In this document: positions 6,186 through 11,325 of the stretch, in pieces
How the letters are laid out: each line of letters starts with the position of its first letter
Numbering within the stretch: the stretch's first letter is position 1
Assembly (NCBI GenBank): GCA_946628455.1
Contig: CAMOWP010000048.1
Location: forward strand, 1-11,325
Origin: an uncultured Clostridia bacterium
Lineage (GTDB): Bacteria > Bacillota > Clostridia > Oscillospirales > Acutalibacteraceae
Length of the DNA stretch: 11,325 nt
Reading direction: 5' to 3'
The notes under the pieces: generated by a model
Told to the model about the DNA's origin: nothing
Database searches by the model: none
The model's input: only the letters and a program-made list of their open reading frames with translations
Made by a program: the position numbers and the translations under genes

Positions 6186-7459
6186 TGGCACAGAAAAGTA
6201 AAAGCATTTCGCTTCGTAAGCTTATTTTCAATGATAAGTATCTTATAATTACAGCCCTGCTTCTTGCTGTTCTTGTATGGATTATAACCTCGCTCAATAT
6301 CGGCACTGATGAGACAAAAACTATTTCTATTGACATTCCGATTAAGATAAGCGACGACCTTTCAAAACAGCTCGGTATGCAGTATTACACCCTTCAGGAT
6401 ACCGTTGATATCGACGTCACTATAAGCGGAGCAAAGTATGTAATCGGCCAGGTCAGCGAAAAGGACCTCAGCATAAAATTTGATACAAGTAACGTAAACA
6501 GAGCAGGGGAGCAGAGCATTCCTATTCTCGTTACAAATAAGTCTAACACCAAGGATTTCACCGTCTCTTCGGTTTATCCCTCGTCAATTGACGCATATTT
6601 TGACGTAGAGGAATCCGAAACGTTTGATATATCACTTGTTTATAATCAGGATAACGTTGCAGACGGCTACGTGTTCGGAACTCCTGTTATGAGCGAGGAT
6701 AAGGTGCTTGTCAAGGGTCCTAAGTACTACGTTGATTCAATTGAAAGAATTGACGCCGAAATTGATTTCGGTAAGTCAAAGAGCCTTAAGGAATCCTTCT
6801 CGCAGGACTGCGATTTGAAAATCAAAGGCAGCGGCGTTGAAACAAATTATCTCAGCCTCATTTCAAAGGTAAATAATGAAGAGCTCAGCAGAATTGATGT
6901 AACGCTGCCCGTCCTCAAGGAGGCGTATCTGCCTGTTTCCGTTAATTTTGACGGCGCGCCGAGCGGTGTGCTCAGCAAGGCAGTAACAACAAAGTATTCA
7001 ACTCAGAAAATCAATGTCGGCATTCTTGAAAGCACGGATATCAATAAGGCGGTAATCGGAACCGTTAACTATAACAGCCTTACCGTTGGCGAAAACGAAT
7101 TCACGTTCGACTTAAACGATATTCAAGGCGTTTATATTCTTGACGAGGAGGATACTGAAATAACAGTTACGGTAACAGTATCTGATGCTTATCAGGTTGT
7201 ATCCGTTCCGATTAAATCCTCCGATATAACAATAAAAGGCGCTGCCAAGGGCGCAACGGCAACTGTTACGGGGCTTGACAGCACGTATGTTAAGGTTGTT
7301 GTTCCAAAGGATACGGTTCTCACGGTTGACGACCTTAAAATTACTGCTGATGTCAGCGAGGTAAACGAAGAGGGAATCTATCCTCTTGAATTCTCGGTTA
7401 AGGATAAAGCCTCTTGGGTAACGTCTACCTATAACGCAACAATAGAAATTAAAGATTAA
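6185..7459 (+). CDS. cdaR: YbbR-domain protein CdaR, regulator of CdaA
   Basis: This 424-residue protein has a short basic cytosolic N-terminus and one transmembrane helix at about 18-37 (ITALLLAVLVWIITSLN). The remainder is an extracytoplasmic beta-rich region made of YbbR repeats, visible as recurring stretches of the type I-D-V-T-I-S-G / L-V-K-G-P with 'spacer' segments ending in P-I-L-V. YbbR proteins bind CdaA in the membrane and tune its cyclase activity. Position directly after cdaA with a TAATG overlap supports the name. It is a little shorter than Bacillus subtilis CdaR (about 480), perhaps from compact or missing repeat sequence. glmM, the usual third gene, does not follow: a strong terminator begins right after the stop and the next gene is convergent. 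Confidence 0.9.
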   Translation: MAQKSKSISLRKLIFNDKYLIITALLLAVLVWIITSLNIGTDETKTISIDIPIKISDDLSKQLGMQYYTLQDTVDIDVTISGAKYVIGQVSEKDLSIKFDTSNVNRAGEQSIPILVTNKSNTKDFTVSSVYPSSIDAYFDVEESETFDISLVYNQDNVADGYVFGTPVMSEDKVLVKGPKYYVDSIERIDAEIDFGKSKSLKESFSQDCDLKIKGSGVETNYLSLISKVNNEELSRIDVTLPVLKEAYLPVSVNFDGAPSGVLSKAVTTKYSTQKINVGILESTDINKAVIGTVNYNSLTVGENEFTFDLNDIQGVYILDEEDTEITVTVTVSDAYQVVSVPIKSSDITIKGAAKGATATVTGLDSTYVKVVVPKDTVLTVDDLKITADVSEVNEEGIYPLEFSVKDKASWVTSTYNATIEIKD

Positions 7460-7460
7460 T

Positions 7461-7501
7461 AAAAAAATTCCGTATAAGAATTTCTTATACGGAATTTTTT
7501 T
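7461..7501. terminator. Strong bidirectional terminator between cdaR and the kinase gene
   Basis: An 18-bp perfect stem (7461-7478 with 7484-7501) surrounds a 5-nt loop (AATTT), with G+C only in the middle and A-runs on one side, T-runs on the other. It terminates in both directions. Its right arm lies inside the minus-strand kinase gene, whose last codons and TAA stop (7485-7487) form part of the stem. Confidence 0.92.
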
Positions 7502-8393
7502 TATAGTATTCTTTAAGCTCGTTTTCGGTTACGTAAGCGCTGAGCGCGCCTGCCTTTGTTACTGCCTTTCCGCCCGTTATGTTTCCGAAAAGGATTGACT
7601 GCTTAACGCTGTAGCCGTGATATAAGCCGTAGGCAAAGCCTGCGAGAAAAGCGTCTCCCGCTCCGGTTGAATCAACGTGGCTGAATTCCTCAATGTTCGG
7701 GATTACTGTTGCTTCTCCGTTTTTGTAATGCAGGCAGCCCTCGGAATCAAGCTTGATTATAACGTCGTCAAAATAATTGCTCAGGACTTTTGCCGCGTCC
7801 TCAACGCTGTCCGCGCCGGTAATTTTCAGCGCTTCCTTTCTGTTGGGAACATAATAATCAGCAGTTTCAAGATATTCCTTAAGCTTTTCAATCGATAAAT
7901 CGTCGCTCCAGCCGGTATCAAGAATAATTAGTGCACCGTCAGCGCGTAGCCTTTTATATAAACTTATAATGCTGCTGCTGTTCATAAGAGCAATGCGGCA
8001 GCCTTTGAATTCTTCATAAAGACGCTCCTTAACAGCATTGCTTTTTTCAATGCCGCCCTTGCCGTAAGAAACGAAGGAACGGTCATTTTCAAGAATAATC
8101 GCCGAGGTAATATTCAGCGGAATTTCATCTCCGTTATAAAGGTTAATCGGCATAACTCCCGCATTTTCATACTGCGCTTTTGCAAAGTCTGAAAATATAT
8201 CGGAACCAAGCTCTGTAGCCGCTTTTGCTTTTATTCCGAGGCGTGCAATGTTTATCAGCGTTGCGCACTGCCCGCCGCCGAGCTGCAGGGAAAAGCCCTT
8301 TGAATATATCTCCTCGCCGATATCGGGAATCCTCGGCATACCCTCATAAAGCAAATCAACGTTTGTTGAATCTGCTCCGCAAATAAAAGACAT
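7485..8393 (-). CDS. PfkB/ribokinase-family sugar kinase
   Basis: This 302-residue cytosolic kinase of the PfkB family transfers phosphate from ATP to a sugar or nucleoside. The C-terminal signature D-S-T-G-A-G-D-A-F (241-249) is intact, with Asp247 as catalytic base and the G-A-G anion hole. P-N-R-K-E-A (183-188) matches the family's P-N-x-x-E motif. The N-terminal signature is unusual: G-G-G-Q-C-A-T (39-45) places Ala44 where ribokinase has the sugar-binding Asn, so the substrate probably is not ribose. The start is ATG 8393, with GGAG (8403-8400) 6 nt before it; an in-frame TTG at 8405 overlaps that site and is rejected. The gene begins 2 nt after the GH4 stop, so both are one operon. The substrate is unknown, perhaps the sugar released or used by the GH4 enzyme. 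Confidence 0.85.
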   Translation of the reverse strand: MSFICGADSTNVDLLYEGMPRIPDIGEEIYSKGFSLQLGGGQCATLINIARLGIKAKAATELGSDIFSDFAKAQYENAGVMPINLYNGDEIPLNITSAIILENDRSFVSYGKGGIEKSNAVKERLYEEFKGCRIALMNSSSIISLYKRLRADGALIILDTGWSDDLSIEKLKEYLETADYYVPNRKEALKITGADSVEDAAKVLSNYFDDVIIKLDSEGCLHYKNGEATVIPNIEEFSHVDSTGAGDAFLAGFAYGLYHGYSVKQSILFGNITGGKAVTKAGALSAYVTENELKEYYKKNSV

Positions 8394-8395
8394 AT

Positions 8396-9760
8396 TTATC
8401 TCCAATCCTTTGTGTATTCCTTGTTGAGCTCAAGGTATTCATTAATAAGCTGCTTTGCAAGCGAATATGAATTAACAAGCGGGTGAAGCGTAAGCGCCTC
8501 CACGGCAGCCTTAATACTTTTGTTTCTTATTGCCTCAGAGGAAAGCCTTTCGTAAATTTTAACCCTTCTTATAAGCTCAAGGTTCTGTTCGTCTGCACCC
8601 TCAAAGCGGTGAGGCGTTACTCCCTCGGGGCTTACGTCGCAGGTGATTTCAACTATGTCGCTGTCCCTTAAATTCGGGATTGCGCCGTTATTTTTTGTGC
8701 ATATAATCATTGAATCGGGTTTGCCGCTGTTGATAATTTCAATAAATCTCAGCGCAACTCCCGCGTAGCCGCCGTCATCCTTCTGATGTATGTCAAAGTG
8801 CCACGGCGTTTTTCTTTTCACGCCCGTTTCGCTTGCCATATAGTTGTTTTCGCGAACGCCGTACCAGTATTCAAAAACCTTGAACGCCTTGTCAAAATCA
8901 TCATCAATGTCAATTTTTGAAAGCTCTGCCGTCATATTCTTATTGATTTCGCAAATCTGCTCGCCGCGCGTTTTGTCTGCATTAAGAATATTTGAAACGG
9001 CCTTCTCTCTGTAATAGAAATAGTAAAGATATTCATTGAGGATTGCTTTTCTGTTAAGAAGAAGCTCCTTATCAAAGTATCTCAGGTCTGTTTTTGTATA
9101 TGCATCATCGTTGTTGATTATTTCGTCAAGCATTTCCTTTCCGTCAATTTTAACGGAGGTAAAATAGCTGAGATGGTTAAGCCCGTAAAGCTCGCCGACT
9201 GCGGCGTTTTCATCCGCTTCGTAAAGCTTAGCGAAGCTGCGCAGCATACCTGAAGGCGCGTCGCAGATGCCGTATGTAAAATCGTATCCCATATCGCTGA
9301 GCGTCTGGCTGACAACTCCTGCAGGGTTAGTAAAATTGAATACCTTGCAATTCGGCTTTGCGTGCTTTTTAATCAGCTCGCAGTATTTTGCAAGGGAATA
9401 AACTGAGCGCATTGCGAAGGACAGACCTGCGGCGCCTGTCGTCTCCTGACCCAAAACACCGTGAGACAGCGCAATTCTCTCGTCTCTGACTCTCATTTCG
9501 TCTCCGCCCTCGCGGATTGTTGTTATAACGTAATCTGCATTCCTGACAGCCTCAGCAGCGTCTGTTGTGAGCGAAAATTCAAGCTCGGGGCAGAGAATTT
9601 CGGAAACCTTCTTCGCCATCTTTCCGTATATATTGAGCTTTTTTTCATCGTTATCCATAAAAACAACGCTGTCAATTCCAAGCTCCTTCGCCTTGCCCGC
9701 AATGCTTTTTGCAAGAAACATTGAGCGGACTCCGCCTCCGCCGATTACTGTAAGCTTCAT
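8396..9760 (-). CDS. GH4 family NAD+- and metal-dependent glycosidase
   Basis: This 454-residue enzyme belongs to GH4, which cleaves glycosides by a redox elimination mechanism using NAD+ and Mn2+ and is usually cytosolic. It starts with a Rossmann strand and glycine motif (V-I-G-G-G-G, 5-10). Other family landmarks are G-Q-E-T-T-G (104-109), N-F-T-N-P-A-G (142-148), metal ligands Cys166 (G-I-C-D-A-P) and His196 (G-L-N-H), a Tyr-rich helix (Y244-Y250) that should supply the catalytic base, and A-L-T-L-H-P-L-V (422-429). The tetrapeptide C-D-A-P differs from those I recall for characterised subgroups: CNVP (6-phospho-beta-glucosidase), CDMP (6-phospho-alpha-glucosidase), CHSV (alpha-galactosidase), CHEV (alpha-galacturonidase). 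It is closest to the phospho-glycosidases. GGGAGA (9772-9767) precedes the ATG by 6 nt. No PTS genes are in view. Family is secure; substrate is open. Confidence 0.9.
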   Translation of the reverse strand: MKLTVIGGGGVRSMFLAKSIAGKAKELGIDSVVFMDNDEKKLNIYGKMAKKVSEILCPELEFSLTTDAAEAVRNADYVITTIREGGDEMRVRDERIALSHGVLGQETTGAAGLSFAMRSVYSLAKYCELIKKHAKPNCKVFNFTNPAGVVSQTLSDMGYDFTYGICDAPSGMLRSFAKLYEADENAAVGELYGLNHLSYFTSVKIDGKEMLDEIINNDDAYTKTDLRYFDKELLLNRKAILNEYLYYFYYREKAVSNILNADKTRGEQICEINKNMTAELSKIDIDDDFDKAFKVFEYWYGVRENNYMASETGVKRKTPWHFDIHQKDDGGYAGVALRFIEIINSGKPDSMIICTKNNGAIPNLRDSDIVEITCDVSPEGVTPHRFEGADEQNLELIRRVKIYERLSSEAIRNKSIKAAVEALTLHPLVNSYSLAKQLINEYLELNKEYTKDWR

Positions 9761-9824
9761 ATTTTGTCTCCCGAATTAACTGATATGTTATTCTTATTAT
9801 ACTAAGAGTTTATAATATTAAGTG

Positions 9825-9853
9825 TTTACAAATTGTTACAAATTTGTTATAAT
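9825..9853 (+). promoter_or_regulatory. Sigma-A-type promoter of the beta-helix gene
   Basis: TTTACA (9825-9830, 5 of 6) and TATAAT (9848-9853, perfect) are spaced 17 nt. The start would be near 9860, giving a leader of about 28 nt that includes the AAAGGAG ribosome binding site (9875-9881). Confidence 0.8.
9826..9847. repeat. Tandem TTACAAATT repeat and palindrome in the promoter spacer, candidate operator
   Basis: TTACAAATT occurs at 9826-9834 and again at 9836-9844, exactly 10 nt apart, about one helical turn. The second copy is part of a perfect 10-bp palindrome ACAAATTTGT (9838-9847). All of this lies between or over the -35 and -10 boxes, where a bound repressor would block transcription. 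Confidence 0.4.
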
Positions 9854-9887
9854 TAGCAAAGTCTGACAAAACTTAAAGGAGAATTTT

Positions 9888-11325
9888 ATGAAAAAGCTAA
9901 TTTCCTTGCTTTTATCTCTTGTGGTTATTGCGAGCTTCAGCGCGCCAGTTACCGCCTTTTCAGCTCAAACAACAATTCAGATAACCAAAAAGCAGATGAA
10001 AAACGACGCGTACAAAAACATTGAAAACGCGCTAAAAACCGCAAAAACAACTGCAACAGGCAGCAAGCCCGTTACCGTTTCGGTTCCTGCGGGAACGTAT
10101 AAGCTTAAAAATGCGCTTCATATTTACAGCAACACCAATCTTGAGCTTGATAAAAATACCGTTTTAGTTCGCGGCTTTGAAAGCGGAAATATGCTCAAAA
10201 CGGGAGTTCAGGAGGAAAAGAACACCTCATATAACGGCTATCAGAATATCAATATCAGCGGTGGAACATGGGACGCTGATTTTCTCGGAGATTCCTGCAT
10301 AATGCGCTTTGGCCACTGCAAGAACGTAACGCTGAAAAACACAAGGCTTATAAATCAGAAAAACGCTCATCATATGGAGCTTGCCGCAGCGGCAAATTTT
10401 GTTATAAGCGGCTGTTCGTTTGAGGAGTACAAAAAGACTACGGGCGGAGACGGCGAAGCAATCCAGATAGACCCGATTCACACCTCGTATCATTTTCCCG
10501 CATATGAGGAATATGACGATACTCCGTGTAAAAATATTACAGTTCAGAACTGTAATTTCAGCAATGTTTTCGCAGGAGTCGGCACTCGCTCAGGCGTGGT
10601 CGGCAGCTATTTCAATAATATCAAAATCATTAACAACACCTTTAATAATATTACCGATAAAGCTATCTGCGCCTTCAATTACAGAAATTCCGTTATCAGC
10701 GGAAATAAAATTAACGGCGCGGCTATCGGCGTAATATTTGAATATTTCCCCGAGTCAAATCTGCTCGGCAAGCTATATAAGCCGAACGATTCCTCTAAAA
10801 GCACAGCTATTATTCACAATGCAAAATGCTCCATAACGTCTAATACTATAACTGTTGTTAATAAATCCGGAAGGCATAATTCCTCGGGTATAGCAGTTTA
10901 CGGCGGCAGCATTTCAAAGGATTATTCCTCAAAGGTTGGGCTCAAGGCGGGAAGCTATACTGTTGAAGGGCTTTCGCTTAAAAACAACACCGTAAATGTA
11001 AGCTCCTCTTCGTCAAGCGGAATTATTCTTGAATACGTCAATAAGTGCACAGTTTCGTCAAATAAGCTGAAATCTGATGTTACCCCGAAAAGCTGCGGAA
11101 TATCTCTTTATACCTGCAAGAGCAATAAGCTTAAGGGAAACACCGTTGACAGCTTTTTAAACGGAATTGAAAATACCGAAAAAAGCTCGGCAAACGCAAT
11201 AAGCGGCAATGCAATTAAAAACAATAAAGGCTTTGCTATATCGGTTGACGCTTCCTCAAAAGCTAAAATATACTATTCGGGAAAGGTTAAGTCAAACGCT
11301 GATAAAATTGAAATCAAGGGTAAGA
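9888..11325 (+). CDS. Secreted right-handed parallel beta-helix protein, 3' end outside window
   Basis: The frame is open from ATG 9888 to the window end, giving 479 residues. AAAGGAG (9875-9881) is 6 nt upstream. The N-terminus is a typical signal peptide: M-K-K, a hydrophobic core (LISLLLSLVVIA) and signal peptidase sites after V-T-A (23) or F-S-A (26). From about residue 60 the protein shows regular 20-25-residue turns with Asn ladders (I-S-G-G-T-W, V-T-L-K-N-T, I-T-V-Q-N-C, I-I-N-N-T-F, I-S-G-N-K-I), the mark of a pectate-lyase-like beta-helix. The first turns include P-A-G-T-Y, as in pectate lyase superfamily N-terminal caps. A conserved-looking acidic stretch, D188-G-E190-A-I-Q-I-D195, and H161-H162-x-E164 may form a polysaccharide-binding or catalytic groove. 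Substrate and activity cannot be named. A Ser-rich loop lies at 372-378. It is divergent from the GH4 operon, suggesting shared use in glycan breakdown. Confidence 0.82.
   Translation, partial: MKKLISLLLSLVVIASFSAPVTAFSAQTTIQITKKQMKNDAYKNIENALKTAKTTATGSKPVTVSVPAGTYKLKNALHIYSNTNLELDKNTVLVRGFESGNMLKTGVQEEKNTSYNGYQNINISGGTWDADFLGDSCIMRFGHCKNVTLKNTRLINQKNAHHMELAAAANFVISGCSFEEYKKTTGGDGEAIQIDPIHTSYHFPAYEEYDDTPCKNITVQNCNFSNVFAGVGTRSGVVGSYFNNIKIINNTFNNITDKAICAFNYRNSVISGNKINGAAIGVIFEYFPESNLLGKLYKPNDSSKSTAIIHNAKCSITSNTITVVNKSGRHNSSGIAVYGGSISKDYSSKVGLKAGSYTVEGLSLKNNTVNVSSSSSSGIILEYVNKCTVSSNKLKSDVTPKSCGISLYTCKSNKLKGNTVDSFLNGIENTEKSSANAISGNAIKNNKGFAISVDASSKAKIYYSGKVKSNADKIEIKGK

Larger units (their letters stand above)
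9761..9887. promoter_or_regulatory. Divergent control region between the GH4 operon and the beta-helix gene
   Basis: This 127-bp AT-rich region must hold promoters for both directions. The plus-strand promoter is clear. For the minus strand the best -10 is TATAAT (9801-9796), but no good -35 lies at 16-18 nt; TTGTAA (9841-9836) with TATTAT (9817-9812), spaced 18, is an alternative. A weak -35 would suit an activator-dependent catabolic operon, which is inference. Confidence 0.55.

Noticed and set aside
8394..8405. Upstream TTG as start of the sugar kinase
   Set aside because: GGAG at 8403-8400 is well placed for ATG 8393; the TTG overlaps it and would only add four residues.
1..11325. CRISPR array, insertion sequence, phage, toxin-antitoxin or defence island
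   Set aside because: No regularly spaced repeats, transposase or integrase motifs, terminal repeats or small toxin-antitoxin pairs were found on either strand.

Overview
The window looks like a chromosomal segment of a low-to-mid-GC Gram-positive anaerobe, probably a Clostridia-class gut bacterium. The support is AGGAGG-type ribosome binding sites, sigma-A-type promoters with 17-nt spacers, a cdaA-cdaR diadenylate cyclase pair, a TM1651/TTHA1498-type EF-G paralogue, a DUF3343 plus cysteine-desulfurase pair, and several carbohydrate-active genes. No phylogenetic marker allows a finer placement. There are no rRNA or tRNA genes, CRISPR arrays, insertion sequences or phage genes.

Layout. (1) 1-900: the 3' part of a GH30 glycosidase that begins at the catalytic acid/base codon. 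(2) 1031-3064: an EF-G-like translation factor with its own promoter. (3) 3117-3788: a six-helix DUF308 membrane protein behind a hairpin. (4) 3860-5202: a two-gene sulfur/selenium-type unit, DUF3343 carrier then PLP-dependent cysteine desulfurase. Both genes start with TTG and they overlap by 4 nt. (5) 5268-7459: cdaA and cdaR, overlapping by 1 nt, for c-di-AMP synthesis and its control; glmM does not follow. (6) A strong bidirectional terminator at 7461-7501 separates these plus-strand genes from a convergent minus-strand operon. (7) 8393-7485 and 9760-8396 (minus): a GH4 NAD+-dependent glycosidase followed 2 nt later by a PfkB-family sugar kinase. (8) 9888-11325: a divergently transcribed, secreted parallel beta-helix protein that runs off the window.

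How the genes may work together. The left edge (GH30) and right part (GH4, kinase, beta-helix) suggest polysaccharide breakdown outside the cell and sugar processing inside it. The middle genes are housekeeping or stress functions: translation, membrane, sulfur transfer and second messenger. The divergent 127-bp region 9761-9887 probably co-regulates the glycosidase/kinase operon and the secreted protein; a tandem TTACAAATT repeat lies inside the promoter of the latter.

The most interesting signals are: a long hairpin (3796-3855) that contains the DUF3343 ribosome binding site, has a U-tract containing its start codon, and overlaps an apparent promoter; a GH4 enzyme with C-D-A-P where characterised subgroups carry other tetrapeptides, paired with a kinase lacking the usual sugar-binding Asn; and an EF-G paralogue with Leu at the switch II catalytic-His position. 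I see no large, clearly undescribed multi-gene defence or mobile system.
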